From assembly GCA_900544625.1 (NCBI GenBank), contig UQVR01000002.1:1-64000 (forward strand): DNA of 64,000 nucleotides. Reading direction: 5' to 3'. The DNA is from an uncultured Mycoplasmatota bacterium (GTDB lineage: Bacteria > Bacillota_I > Bacilli_A > RF39 > UBA660). The position numbers and the translations under genes are program-made. Below, piece after piece: positions 44,147-53,762 of this stretch (the stretch's first letter is position 1; the number at the start of each line of letters is the position of its first letter). The notes beneath the pieces were generated by a model. It worked only from the letters and a program-made list of their open reading frames with translations. It searched no databases and was not told where the DNA came from.

Positions 44147-44422
44147 CTATTCGCTAACTTCTTCATTTAATATTCTATTATATTCATCTAAAATAACTTT
44201 TTCAAATTTTTCTCTAGTTTCTTTGTTTGTAGGGAAAACGACATTTTCTTCTTTACCATCTTTATTTAATTTACCAGGCATAGAAACAAACAATCTTGAA
44301 TTTCCTTCAATTATTTTAGCTCCTCTTATAGCTAAACAGTCATCAAGTGTAAAATCTACAAACGCTTTTAATCTTGAACCTTCTTTTTCTCTTCTGTAAA
44401 CCTCTAGTCTTGTTATTTCCAT
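44147..44422 (-). CDS. spoVG: SpoVG RNA/DNA-binding regulator
   Basis: 91 residues: EITRLEVYRREKEGSRLKAFV, LDDCLAIRGAKIIEG, LFVSMPGKLNKDG and FPTNKETREKFE, near-canonical SpoVG. The protein binds nucleic acid and affects septation and many envelope genes. Ribosome site AAGGAGGTAG; own promoter at 44456-44484. Confidence 0.96.
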   Translation of the reverse strand: MEITRLEVYRREKEGSRLKAFVDFTLDDCLAIRGAKIIEGNSRLFVSMPGKLNKDGKEENVVFPTNKETREKFEKVILDEYNRILNEEVSE

Positions 44423-44455
44423 AATACTACCTCCTTATGTTGTTTTACTACCTTA

Positions 44456-44484
44456 ATTTTAAAACATAATTATCATTTTTGCAA
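44456..44484 (-). promoter_or_regulatory. Promoter of spoVG
   Basis: TTGCAA (44479-44484), 17 bp, TAAAAT (44456-44461) on the minus strand. In B. subtilis spoVG is SigH dependent; no clear SigH motif is seen here. Confidence 0.45.
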
Positions 44485-44499
44485 CAAATTTTTTTAAAT

Positions 44500-44712
44500 T
44501 TATAAATAATTTATTTTTACATCACCAGTTATAACATCTCTATAACAAAAACTTTTTTCTTCTCCATCCACTAATACTGTAAAAAGATTAGGATACGTTT
44601 TATATAATATTCCTTCTAGTTTGTTAACTCTATTACGCATTCCATACACAGATACTAATACTTTACTATTAAGTTTGTTATTTATTTCATTTTTTATTAT
44701 ATTAATATTCAT
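44500..44712 (-). CDS. veg: Veg protein
   Basis: 70 residues: NEINNKLNSKVLVSVYGMRNRVNKLEGIL, YPNLFTVLVDGEEKSFCYRDVITG, the Veg family pattern. Veg stimulates biofilm formation and is highly expressed in vegetative Bacillus. It follows yabG by 9 bp, as in B. subtilis. Confidence 0.9.
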   Translation of the reverse strand: MNINIIKNEINNKLNSKVLVSVYGMRNRVNKLEGILYKTYPNLFTVLVDGEEKSFCYRDVITGDVKINYL

Positions 44713-44721
44713 AATTTCTCC

Positions 44722-45498
44722 TTATCTTGGATATCCCACATACATAAGACCATTACAAATAAGACCTCCCATACCATCTTCTTTATATTTAGTTTTTTCA
44801 AGTAATTTCTTTAAATCGATTTCCTTATTTCTTTCTGTTAAAGCTATGGTACTAGCTATAATTGCAGGATCTAAGGCGTGAATATTAACTCTTTTAGGGC
44901 TCGACGCAAAGTTAGCACCAGCTTTTATTAGCTCTTCATAATCACTTTGGCAAGCTCCAGCAATAACAACTAACTTTTCATGACTTTTTTCATAGTTTCT
45001 AGCAGTCTTAACAGCTTTTACAAAATAAAGAGAATTTTTATAATTATTTATATCTTTAGCATCACCTTTTTTTCTATAATAAGCATCATGTCCAGTAATT
45101 ATAACAATATCAGGTTTAAATTCTTTTAAAAGCATTGGTAATTGTTCATAAACATTTTTTTCATTTATCTTTTTACCAATTCCCATAATACCATTTTTTT
45201 TATAAAACTTTAAACATCTCGATAAATACTCTTCATCTGAATCGATATGTAGAACTTTTGCTGGCAAATAAAAAAACTCTCCTCGATCAAGATTATCATC
45301 TAATAAATCAATATCATCTATTACATTATCTTCATTTATATTTTCCTCTTTTCTTAAATCAGTTACTTCAGCATCCGCAATTAATCTTACTTCAACACCT
45401 TTTAAATAATATACACCATTTTTAATATTAATAACTTTAAAAACAGTATCATTATCATAACTGTTTCTAGTTACATAATCACCCTTTTCTATATTCAA
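44722..45498 (-). CDS. yabG: YabG sporulation-specific protease
   Basis: About 259 residues starting with TTG 45498 (behind GGTGAT), giving MNIEKGDYVTRNSYDNDTVF, which aligns with the Bacillus start. Core: KVLHIDSDEEYLSRCLKFY, PDIVIITGHDAYY, NSLYFVKAVKTAR, IAGACQSDYEELIKAGANFASSPKRVNIHALDP, with the conserved His and Cys of this cysteine-type protease. It trims coat proteins late in sporulation. A frame reaching 45549 lacks a ribosome site. Confidence 0.92.
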   Translation of the reverse strand: MNIEKGDYVTRNSYDNDTVFKVINIKNGVYYLKGVEVRLIADAEVTDLRKEENINEDNVIDDIDLLDDNLDRGEFFYLPAKVLHIDSDEEYLSRCLKFYKKNGIMGIGKKINEKNVYEQLPMLLKEFKPDIVIITGHDAYYRKKGDAKDINNYKNSLYFVKAVKTARNYEKSHEKLVVIAGACQSDYEELIKAGANFASSPKRVNIHALDPAIIASTIALTERNKEIDLKKLLEKTKYKEDGMGGLICNGLMYVGYPR

Positions 45499-45558
45499 AA
45501 TATATATCACCATTAAATAATATGCTACAACAAAAAAAAGAATTCTCATTTAAGAATT

Positions 45559-46335
45559 CTAACTTATATTTTTACACAAATCTACTAATATTTCTTCTGA
45601 TAACTCTTCTGCTCGAACACTTAAATCAAGTCCATATTTTTCTAGTACTTCTTCTACTTTTTCTAAATCATACATACCACTTAAATTATTTTTCAAGTTT
45701 TTCCGTTTTAATCTAAATGCGTTTTTTAAAAACTTAAAATAACTTTCAACATTAACATCTAATTTATTTTTTCTAGGAGTAAAACTTATTACACTACTTT
45801 CCACTTTGGGAACTGGATTAAACGCATATTTAGAAACATCACATACTTTACTTATATCAAAATAATATTTAAGCACTAAAGTTATGTATCCATAATTTTT
45901 AGTTTTTTCATGAGCCATAAATCTATCCGCAACTTCTTTTTGAATCATAATAGTAAACTTAGTAAAATTTATATTTTCTTTTATAACATGTTCAATAATC
46001 GGAGTCGTTATATAATAAGGAAGATTTCCTACTAAATATAAATTGTTATATTTTATATCTTTAATATCGTCATTGATATTACTATTTAAAAAATCTTTAT
46101 AAATTACATGTAACTTATCATCTTCTAACTTACTTAATATATTACTTAAGTCAGTATCTAACTCATATGCAATAACATTAGATCCTTTTTTCTTAAGTTT
46201 ACTTGTAAGGGCACCTCTGCCTGGCCCAATTTCAATAATTAAATCATTATTACATGCTGAAACTTCATCAACAATTTTATTGATTACATTATTATCAATT
46301 AAAAAATTTTGTCCCAAACTCTTTTTTGCTTTCAT
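45559..46335 (-). CDS. rsmA: 16S rRNA dimethyladenosine transferase (KsgA/RsmA)
   Basis: 258 residues: KAKKSLGQNFLID, SAM motif IEIGPGRGALTSKL, VGNLPYYITTPII catalytic NLPY, FMIQKEVADRF-like segment. Dimethylates A1518/A1519 of 16S rRNA. Immediately upstream of yabG, as in B. subtilis. Confidence 0.96.
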   Translation of the reverse strand: MKAKKSLGQNFLIDNNVINKIVDEVSACNNDLIIEIGPGRGALTSKLKKKGSNVIAYELDTDLSNILSKLEDDKLHVIYKDFLNSNINDDIKDIKYNNLYLVGNLPYYITTPIIEHVIKENINFTKFTIMIQKEVADRFMAHEKTKNYGYITLVLKYYFDISKVCDVSKYAFNPVPKVESSVISFTPRKNKLDVNVESYFKFLKNAFRLKRKNLKNNLSGMYDLEKVEEVLEKYGLDLSVRAEELSEEILVDLCKNIS

Positions 46336-46354
46336 AAAAAAATTCGAGTGGGGT

Positions 46355-46882
46355 TTATTCCCACCCGCTCCTTAAAACATCATATGTTATTTTACTTCTA
46401 CCTATATTTCTAGAAGCATATTCTTCACTTGGTGTAAGTAAATCAAGAGCATAGCCACCAACTCCACGATCAAGTACGATAGCAAATTGTTCACCTTCAC
46501 CAACTCTGTTACTTGTAAATCTTACAATAGATCCACAAGCTAAATTCTTACTTGAAGCAACAATATTTACTTCTCCATATTCATAATCTTTATATGTTGT
46601 TGTTCCATCTTTTATATTATATTTTGGCATACATCCAAGAGTTCCATTACATAATGGACAATTATATGCATACCCAGTTAAATCTCCAGTATATGTTGCT
46701 ATGGGAGTATATTTAATTGTATCTTCAACTTCAATTATTTTCATAGCCATAGTTGTTAAATTAACAGTTTTATTCAAATTATCATTTTCAACAATAGCCA
46801 TTTTTGTATCTGAACTGCTTTTAGCAATCACAAGCATAAATATAACAATTGACATTCTAACGAAATAATTTACTACTTTCAT
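46355..46882 (-). CDS. Secreted 3D (Asp-Asp-Asp) domain protein
   Basis: 175 residues: signal-type helix (about 8-22), a spacer, and a C-terminal 3D domain of the MltA-like barrel type (TGYAYNCPLCNGTLG, FAIVLDRGVGGYALDLL, with catalytic Asp). It occupies the tatD-rsmA interval where B. subtilis has yabE (rpfB-like), but lacks the G5 and YabB repeats. Probable peptidoglycan lytic or muralytic role. Own promoter at 46912-46940. Confidence 0.8.
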   Translation of the reverse strand: MKVVNYFVRMSIVIFMLVIAKSSSDTKMAIVENDNLNKTVNLTTMAMKIIEVEDTIKYTPIATYTGDLTGYAYNCPLCNGTLGCMPKYNIKDGTTTYKDYEYGEVNIVASSKNLACGSIVRFTSNRVGEGEQFAIVLDRGVGGYALDLLTPSEEYASRNIGRSKITYDVLRSGWE

Positions 46883-46911
46883 TTAATATCCACCTTTCAC
46901 TGGACAATTAA

Positions 46912-46940
46912 ATTATAACATTAATATGTTAATAAAGCAA
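46912..46940 (-). promoter_or_regulatory. Promoter of the 3D-domain gene
   Basis: TTGCTT (46935-46940), 17 bp, TATAAT (46912-46917) on the minus strand. Confidence 0.6.
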
Positions 46941-46981
46941 TTGACAATATTTTACAAAAAAGTTTCATTTTTAAATTAGTC

Positions 46982-47023
46982 AAAAAAAGATAAAGTTTAA
47001 AATTAATCTAACTTCATCTTTTT
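46982..47023 (-). terminator. Terminator of dut-metG-tatD
   Basis: AAAAAGAT-bulge-AAGTT pairs with AACTT-bulge-ATCTTTTT, followed by T7 on the minus strand; overlaps the tatD 3' end. Confidence 0.7.
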
Positions 47024-47773
47024 ATACATAATAGCAATATTTTTATTTGTTTTTTTTGCTAACTCTTCTAATGAAATATTATATAAATCAGCTACAAACT
47101 TGGCAATTTCAAATACATGTCCTGGATTATTTTGTTTACCTCTAAAAGGTTCTGGAGTAAGATATGGACTATCAGTTTCTAAAATATAATTTTCAAGACC
47201 AACCTCTTTAATCACTTCTTTTATCTTAGCATTTTTAAAGGTAATAACTCCATTTACACCTAATAAATATCCCATTTTAATATATATTCTTGCAGTTTCT
47301 AAACTTCCAGAAAAAGAATGAATTACACCTTTACAATTAAATTTCTTTAAAGAATTAATTGTATCTTCTGTAGCATCTCTTGAATGTACAATCACAGGTA
47401 AATTATATTTTTCTGCTAAAGCTAATTGAGTTTCAAACAATTTAATTTGTTCTTCTTTATTATCTTTAGTATAGTAATAATCCAAACCAATTTCTCCGAT
47501 TGCTACTATTTTTTCATTACTTAAATTATCTTCAATAAACTTAATATCTTCTTGTATTGCATCATCAACATCTTCTGGATGAATACCAATTGCACCATAC
47601 ATATTTGGATATTTTTTAGTTAAATCTAATACTTCTTTATTAAATTTATTATTGCTTCCATTATTAATGACATATTTTATATGATTATTACTTGCATTTT
47701 TTAAAACTTCATCTATATTTTCATAATCAGATTTAAATATATGACAATGCGTATCAACAAAATAATTATTCAT
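47003..47773 (-). CDS. tatD: TatD family DNase
   Basis: 256 residues: VDTHCHIF metal site, GEIGLDYYY, VIVHSRDA, LETDSPYL. A metal-dependent 3'-5' exonuclease family. Start at ATG 47773 (AGGATTGAGAT upstream); it overlaps metG by 8 bp, the usual metG-tatD pair. Confidence 0.95.
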   Translation of the reverse strand: MNNYFVDTHCHIFKSDYENIDEVLKNASNNHIKYVINNGSNNKFNKEVLDLTKKYPNMYGAIGIHPEDVDDAIQEDIKFIEDNLSNEKIVAIGEIGLDYYYTKDNKEEQIKLFETQLALAEKYNLPVIVHSRDATEDTINSLKKFNCKGVIHSFSGSLETARIYIKMGYLLGVNGVITFKNAKIKEVIKEVGLENYILETDSPYLTPEPFRGKQNNPGHVFEIAKFVADLYNISLEELAKKTNKNIAIMYKKMKLD

Positions 47774-49298
47774 TAATCTCAATCCTATTAAATAGTATTT
47801 CCGGTTTATTTAAAGTAATTCCACACTCTAAATTACCAAATTCATTAATACTTTCAATACTTCTTTCATTTGTATTAAGTTCATTTAATATTTTTTCACT
47901 TGTTACATTAATAAACGGTTCAAGAAGTATTGCACATACTCTAATACTTTCTAAAATATTATATAAAACAGTTTTTAATCTATCTTGCTTTGCTTCATCT
48001 TTAGCAAGTATCCATGGAGTCGTTTCATCGATATATTTATTACATCTTTTTAATACTTCAAATATTTCTTCTAAAGCCTCATTAACTTTTAAACCATCCA
48101 TTTTTTCATCGACTTTTATCTTTAAGTTTGTAACGGCATCAATTAAGTCATTATCTATCTCTTCATTTACTTTTGGATTTTCTACCACCCCATCAAAGTA
48201 TTTGTGACTCATACTTATAGTTCTATTAACTAAATTTCCTAAATTATTTACTAAATCTGCATTTGTTCTATTAATTAATGCTTCTTCAGAAAAATTACCA
48301 TCACTACCAAAAGATACTTCTCTTAGTGCAAAATATCTAACTGCATCAACACCATAAGCATTAATATATTCTCTTGGATCTTTGTAATTTCCTAATGATT
48401 TAGAAATTTTTCCACCATTTATAATTAACCATCCATGTCCAAACACTTGGTGAGGTATTTCAATTCCTAAAGCCATAAGAAGTGCTGGCCAAATAATTGC
48501 ATGGAACCTTGTAATTTCTTTACCTACTAAATGTAAGTCAGCTGGCCAATATTTTTTAAATAATGGTGCATTTTCATCTGGATATCCTAAAGATGTAATA
48601 TAGTTTGATAATGCATCAATCCATACATAAATTACATGTTTTGGGTCAAAATCTACAGGAATTCCCCATTTAACCGAAGTTCTTGATACACATAAATCTT
48701 CAAGACCAGGTTTAATGAAATTATTTACTAGTTCATTTTTTCTTGAAACTGGTAAAATAAATTCCGGATTCTTATCATATAATTCAACTAATTTATCTTG
48801 ATATTTAGATAATCTAAAAAAGTATGCTTCTTCAGTAACATTTTTAACCTCGCGACCGCAATCTGGACATTTACCATCAACAAGTTGAGTTGCTGTCCAA
48901 AATGATTCACAAGGAACACAATATAGTCCTTCATAAGACCCCTTATAAATATCCCCTTGGTCATATAATTTTCTAAATATTTTTTGAACAGCTTTAACAT
49001 GTGATTCGTCAGTAGTTCTAATAAAATAATCATATGAAATGTTTAAACTTTTCCATAAATTTTTAGCATTTTCGATTATAACATCAACATATTCTTTTGG
49101 CGTTACACCAGCATCCTTAGCTTTTTGTTCAATTTTAGCTCCATGTTCATCAGTTCCAGTTTGGAAAAACACATCGTATCCATTTAATCTTTTATATCTT
49201 GCAATAGCATCTGCAATAATAGTTGTATAACAATGTCCAATATGAAAATCAGCACTTGGATAATATATTGGTGTTGTTATGTAATATTTTTTATTCAT
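47766..49298 (-). CDS. metG: Methionyl-tRNA synthetase
   Basis: 510 residues: HIGH-type FHIGHCYTT, zinc ligands CVPC and CPDC (about 127-150), KISKS (GGKISKSLGNY, variant of KMSKS), then the anticodon domain. No C-terminal tRNA-binding (EMAP) domain, so it is shorter than B. subtilis MetS (664). It overlaps dut by 8 bp and lies under a T-box. Confidence 0.96.
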   Translation of the reverse strand: MNKKYYITTPIYYPSADFHIGHCYTTIIADAIARYKRLNGYDVFFQTGTDEHGAKIEQKAKDAGVTPKEYVDVIIENAKNLWKSLNISYDYFIRTTDESHVKAVQKIFRKLYDQGDIYKGSYEGLYCVPCESFWTATQLVDGKCPDCGREVKNVTEEAYFFRLSKYQDKLVELYDKNPEFILPVSRKNELVNNFIKPGLEDLCVSRTSVKWGIPVDFDPKHVIYVWIDALSNYITSLGYPDENAPLFKKYWPADLHLVGKEITRFHAIIWPALLMALGIEIPHQVFGHGWLIINGGKISKSLGNYKDPREYINAYGVDAVRYFALREVSFGSDGNFSEEALINRTNADLVNNLGNLVNRTISMSHKYFDGVVENPKVNEEIDNDLIDAVTNLKIKVDEKMDGLKVNEALEEIFEVLKRCNKYIDETTPWILAKDEAKQDRLKTVLYNILESIRVCAILLEPFINVTSEKILNELNTNERSIESINEFGNLECGITLNKPEILFNRIEINE

Positions 49299-49788
49299 TT
49301 TCTCTTCCTTCTTTCTTTTTATTTGTGCTACCTATACCACCAGTTCTAAGTGTTTTAACATTATCATCATCAGTTGTTAAAAATTTAACGAATATCCCTT
49401 GAGCATAAGCATCACCCTTATTTATTATATATTCTTTATCACCATGATTTTGTAAACATACCCACATATGGCCTTCATTATCACGATTATTATAATAATC
49501 ACTTTCAATAATACCTACTTGATTAGTAAGCCTAACATTATATTTGAAACCCACACTACTTCTTACCACGATCATAAGCATTTCATCACTTTCAAAAGTA
49601 GCCTTATAGCCAGTTGGTATCTTCACAATCTCATTAGGTTTAATAACATAATCTTTTATGGCAAAAAAATCATAACCTGCACTACATTTCGTCCCTCTTA
49701 AAGGGAGCATATAATCATCATACAAAGTTTTATTATCTCCAAAAACTTTAACAAATTCAGGATAACTTATTTTTTCAAACTTTCTCAT
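49291..49788 (-). CDS. dut: Deoxyuridine triphosphatase
   Basis: 165 residues with trimeric dUTPase motifs: SAGYDFFA (1), RSSVGFKY (2), GIIESDYYNNRDNEG (3), KGDAYAQGIF (4), and TGGIGSTNK (5, C-terminal). Hydrolyses dUTP to keep uracil out of DNA. Start at ATG 49788 behind GGAGGAAAT. It is the first gene after the Met T-box, ahead of metG, an unusual partner. Confidence 0.93.
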   Translation of the reverse strand: MRKFEKISYPEFVKVFGDNKTLYDDYMLPLRGTKCSAGYDFFAIKDYVIKPNEIVKIPTGYKATFESDEMLMIVVRSSVGFKYNVRLTNQVGIIESDYYNNRDNEGHMWVCLQNHGDKEYIINKGDAYAQGIFVKFLTTDDDNVKTLRTGGIGSTNKKKEGRENE

Positions 49789-49799
49789 ATTTCCTCCAA

Positions 49800-50003
49800 C
49801 AAAAAAATCATAAACTAAGGACGAGTATAACCCGCGGTACCACCTTAATTCATGATTTATCATGCAACTTAAAAATTTATAACGTAATTACCCGATCTTA
49901 ACTCCAGAGCCATATTCGAATATCTTCATTTTTTCTTTTCCACCAACCAAGAAATCTCTATGAAACGAATGATACCTACTCTTTCCTTCCTCGCTAAACT
50001 AAA
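49800..50003 (-). promoter_or_regulatory. T-box riboswitch, probably methionine-specific
   Basis: The minus strand holds the T-box core AAGGTGGTACCGCGG (49832-49846), inside a terminator stem (AAATCAT / ATGATTT and TTAAGG / CCTTAG) with a T7 tract ending near 49801. Upstream is stem I with AGTA, a GGTTGGTGG apical motif and an ATG in the specifier position between ATTCG/CGAAT and AGAG/CTCT helices. It should bind uncharged tRNA-Met and turn on dut-metG-tatD. The ATG assignment is from folding by eye. Confidence 0.9.
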
Positions 50004-50006
50004 CAT

Positions 50007-50035
50007 AGTTTACCATACATTTAAGTTTAATTCAA
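50007..50035 (-). promoter_or_regulatory. Promoter of the T-box operon
   Basis: TTGAAT (50030-50035), 17 bp, TAAACT (50007-50012) on the minus strand, directly after spoVT. Confidence 0.6.
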
Positions 50036-50036
50036 G

Positions 50037-50549
50037 TTAAAATATATCAATTTTATCAGCAATAATCTTTGCTAGTAGTTTTCCTAAAAAAGTATAGTCA
50101 TTTCCACTTGCACTAATTAAAATAACAAGTCCCAAAGAATCACTAGATGCAATAATTGGTACAACTGTATAATAGCCACTAACATCATTTCCAAAATTTA
50201 TTGTGGATAACTCTTTACTTATAAACATTTCTCTATTATCAATAAGCTCTAAAAATTTGTTATTAAGTTTAGAGTTTTCCACAATTTCTTTATTTGAAGA
50301 ACTAATAACTTTTTCTCTATCAGTTATTACTAAATCAACATTATAAATATTTTTAATAAGTTCACATAACTTACCACTTAAATCTTCATATTTTCGTACC
50401 TCAAAATATTTTTTTAATATAATACTATCTTCATTAGTAAATATCTCTAAAGCCTCACCATTTCTAATACCTAAATTTTTTCTAATTTCCTTTGGAATTA
50501 CTATCCTTCCAAGTTCATCTATTTTCCTTGTTACACCAGTTTGTTTCAA
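50037..50549 (-). CDS. spoVT: Stage V sporulation protein T (SpoVT)
   Basis: 170 residues: N-terminal AbrB-like swapped-hairpin DNA-binding domain (TGVTRKIDELGRIVIPKEIRKNLGI) and C-terminal GAF-like domain. In the forespore SpoVT adjusts SigG-dependent genes. Starts with TTG behind GGAGTGA. Follows mfd, as in B. subtilis. Confidence 0.94.
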   Translation of the reverse strand: MKQTGVTRKIDELGRIVIPKEIRKNLGIRNGEALEIFTNEDSIILKKYFEVRKYEDLSGKLCELIKNIYNVDLVITDREKVISSSNKEIVENSKLNNKFLELIDNREMFISKELSTINFGNDVSGYYTVVPIIASSDSLGLVILISASGNDYTFLGKLLAKIIADKIDIF

Positions 50550-50603
50550 AAAAATTCACTCCACTTCATTACTTATTGTGGAGCAAATTATTTTTTTTAT
50601 GTA

Positions 50604-53600
50604 TTAAAGTATTTTTTCTAATAAAGTAACTATATAAAATATAAAATGTTTAGGTAGATCCTTAGTATAAAGTAAAATACTAATTCTTTTATTAACATAT
50701 TTTATATTAAATGATCTTGATAAATTCATTGCCTCAATTAAAAGTTTATCTCCTTTAATACCATTAGATATTTCTTCGGGTAAAGTAATTTCAATACTTC
50801 TATCAGTTTGAACAACTTGTTTAATATTATATTTTTTAGCAAGCTTTTCAAACCACTCTTCATACATATAAACGAGCATATCATCAGTTACTTTTCCAAA
50901 TCTATCTTCAAGTTCATTCTTAATTTCTAACATCTTTTCATAAGAATCGATTTCATTAATCTTTTGATGTATTTCAATTTTAATATCTTCATCAGTTACA
51001 TAAGAATCACTTATATGAGTACTCACATTTATTAAAGCTTGTGTATCAGTATCTTCTTCTTCAACAAACTCACCTTGTTGACGTTTAATTTCATCTTCAA
51101 TCATTTTCATATATAAAGAAATACCAACACTATCTACGAACCCTGCTTGAGATGCTCCGAATATATCCCCGGCACCTCTTAGACTTAAGTCTCGCATTGC
51201 AATTTTATAACCACTACCAAGTTCAGTAAATTCTTTTATAGTATTAAGCCTTTTAATTGCAATATCATTTAACATTTTATTTTTTTCATACATCAAATAT
51301 GCATATGCAATTTTATCACTACGACCAACACGACCTCGAATTTGATAAAGTTGACTTAAACCGAAATTTTCTGCATCATGAATAATTAAAGTATTTACAT
51401 TTGGAATATCAATTCCACTTTCTATTATTGTTGTGCATATTAATATATCATATTCATAATTAATAAATGAAGACATTATATTATCTAGTTCGTCCTTTTC
51501 CATCTTACCATGAGCAAAAGTAATTCTTGCATCAGGTACAATTTCATGAATATGATTCATATATTTTTCAATAGTTTCCACTCTATTGTAAAGAATAAAT
51601 ACTTGTCCTTTTCTAGCTAGTTCTTTATAAATTGCATCTTTAATTAAAAAGTCATCTTCTACTGCTACATAAGTTTGAACTGGATATCTATTAACTGGTG
51701 GAGTATCAATAATTGATAAATCTCTAAGTCCTGACATCGCCATTTTTAAAGTTCTAGGTATTGGTGTTGCACTTAGAGTTAAAACATTAACATCGCTTTT
51801 CATAGTTTTTATTTTTTCTTTATGTGTAACTCCGAATCTTTGCTCTTCATCAACTACAAGCATGCCCAAATTCTTACAAACAATATCATCACTTAGTATT
51901 CTATGTGTTCCAAATAGTATATCTATTCTACCATTTTTTAAATCATCAAGTACTCTATGAGTTTCTCGAGCACTTATGTGTCGATTTAATAAAGCAATTT
52001 CTATTGGCCAATTTTTAAATCTTTCCTTAGCAACATTATATTGTTGTTTTGAAAGAATGGTCGTAGGGCATAAATAAAGCACTTGTTCATTATTTAAAAC
52101 TGCCTTAAACATTGCTCGCATTGCTACTTCAGTTTTGCCAAAACCAACATCACCACATAGTAACCTATCCATTGGATTATTTTTTTTCAAGTCATTATTT
52201 ATTTCTACGACTGCTTTCTTTTGATCTGGAGTTAAATTATATTTAAATTCACTAGCAAATACATCTTCTTCAGGATAATCACTATAAGGTTTCTTTTTTA
52301 ATTCTAATCGTTTTTTATAAAGTAGAATTAATTCTCTTGAAATATCTTTAACTTTTTCAGAAATATATTTCTTAGTTTTTTCCCAATTAGTACTCCCAAG
52401 TTTATTAAGTTTAGGTTTAACACCATCTTTACCAGTATATTTATAAATTAAATCTATTTTTTCTACAGGCACATAAATTTTATCTGTACCTTCATAATAA
52501 ATTGTTAAAAAGTCTTTTTGAACACCACGAACAGTTAAAGTCGTTATTCCTTGATAAATACCAATTCCATGTGATATATGAACTACATAATCGCCTTTTT
52601 CTAATTGATTAAAATCTTTAATTCTTTTACCAACATGAAAATTATTTTTATAAACTCCTTTGACTAATTTTACATCTTCAATATCATTTTCAGAAATTAC
52701 CACATACTTATCAAGTATAAATCCATGTGATAATTCTTTCATGACTATATTTGCACTAGGGATTATCTTTAATAATTTCTTTTTTTCATTATTATTACTT
52801 AAATAAAAATAAACTATCTTTCCGTCTTTAACCCAATTATTATAATCACTTGTTAATTTTTCAAAATTTTCTTTATAGTTTATTACACTTTGAGCCTTTA
52901 AATCAAGGCCTCCGGTTGAAAATAAATTAACAAATATTTTATCATTATCTTTTATATCATCAAAAGAATACATAATATCTTCACTAATATTATTGGATTT
53001 TTTATATTCAAGTATATCATCATACAAATGTGTAAATGAGGCATCAATCTGTGATTTATCTACATAAACCACCAAAGGGTTATTAGCATAATCAAATAAA
53101 GAATTTTTATCACTTGATACAATTTCATCAATTGCTTTTATTTTTATAGATGAAATATCTTCCATTGACATTTGCGTATTTTCATTAAAATATTTAATAT
53201 TATCTATAACATTTCCATCAAATTCAATTCTAATCGGATGTTCAAAATCTATCGGATATAAATCCAAAATGAATCCACGAACAGCATATTCACCGGACAT
53301 AGTAACCAAAGATTCTCGATGGTAACCAAGTTCATCAATTTTACTTACTAACTCATCCCTTTTTATGAGATCATTTTTACGTACCTCAAAATAATTCTTA
53401 ATATCTTTACTAGGTAAATATTTTAAATATCCCATTAAATTAGTTACAATTATATATTTTTTATTATCTTTTATTTTATCTAAAGTCTCCAACCTTTTAT
53501 ACTTTAATTCTGGGCTACTTGCTATAATCATTGATGATAAAAAATCATCCATTGGAAAAAGTAATGTATTTTCATGTATTTTAACTAATTCATCATATAT

Positions 53601-53753
53601 TTTATTAGCTTCAAACAAAGAACTAGTTAATACGATAATATTTCTATCATATTTTTGACTCAATTTTTCCACGAAAAAAATGTTTAACTCATTTGTTAAA
53701 CCAGATATTTCTGTTCCAATTTCGTATTTAAAATATTCGTCTAAAAAATTCAT
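50604..53753 (-). CDS. mfd: Transcription-repair coupling factor Mfd
   Basis: 1049 residues: UvrB-like N-terminal domain, CarD-like RNA-polymerase-interaction domain (about 390-450; LEKGDYVVHISHGIGIYQGI), SF2 translocase with Walker A CGDVGFGKTEV (about 537) and DEEQRFG box, LSATPIPRT, TRG motif, and C-terminal inhibitory domain. It removes stalled polymerase at lesions. Slightly short of B. subtilis (1177), mostly in the N-terminal part. Confidence 0.97.
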   Translation of the reverse strand: MNFLDEYFKYEIGTEISGLTNELNIFFVEKLSQKYDRNIIVLTSSLFEANKIYDELVKIHENTLLFPMDDFLSSMIIASSPELKYKRLETLDKIKDNKKYIIVTNLMGYLKYLPSKDIKNYFEVRKNDLIKRDELVSKIDELGYHRESLVTMSGEYAVRGFILDLYPIDFEHPIRIEFDGNVIDNIKYFNENTQMSMEDISSIKIKAIDEIVSSDKNSLFDYANNPLVVYVDKSQIDASFTHLYDDILEYKKSNNISEDIMYSFDDIKDNDKIFVNLFSTGGLDLKAQSVINYKENFEKLTSDYNNWVKDGKIVYFYLSNNNEKKKLLKIIPSANIVMKELSHGFILDKYVVISENDIEDVKLVKGVYKNNFHVGKRIKDFNQLEKGDYVVHISHGIGIYQGITTLTVRGVQKDFLTIYYEGTDKIYVPVEKIDLIYKYTGKDGVKPKLNKLGSTNWEKTKKYISEKVKDISRELILLYKKRLELKKKPYSDYPEEDVFASEFKYNLTPDQKKAVVEINNDLKKNNPMDRLLCGDVGFGKTEVAMRAMFKAVLNNEQVLYLCPTTILSKQQYNVAKERFKNWPIEIALLNRHISARETHRVLDDLKNGRIDILFGTHRILSDDIVCKNLGMLVVDEEQRFGVTHKEKIKTMKSDVNVLTLSATPIPRTLKMAMSGLRDLSIIDTPPVNRYPVQTYVAVEDDFLIKDAIYKELARKGQVFILYNRVETIEKYMNHIHEIVPDARITFAHGKMEKDELDNIMSSFINYEYDILICTTIIESGIDIPNVNTLIIHDAENFGLSQLYQIRGRVGRSDKIAYAYLMYEKNKMLNDIAIKRLNTIKEFTELGSGYKIAMRDLSLRGAGDIFGASQAGFVDSVGISLYMKMIEDEIKRQQGEFVEEEDTDTQALINVSTHISDSYVTDEDIKIEIHQKINEIDSYEKMLEIKNELEDRFGKVTDDMLVYMYEEWFEKLAKKYNIKQVVQTDRSIEITLPEEISNGIKGDKLLIEAMNLSRSFNIKYVNKRISILLYTKDLPKHFIFYIVTLLEKIL

Positions 53754-53762
53754 ATTACCTCT

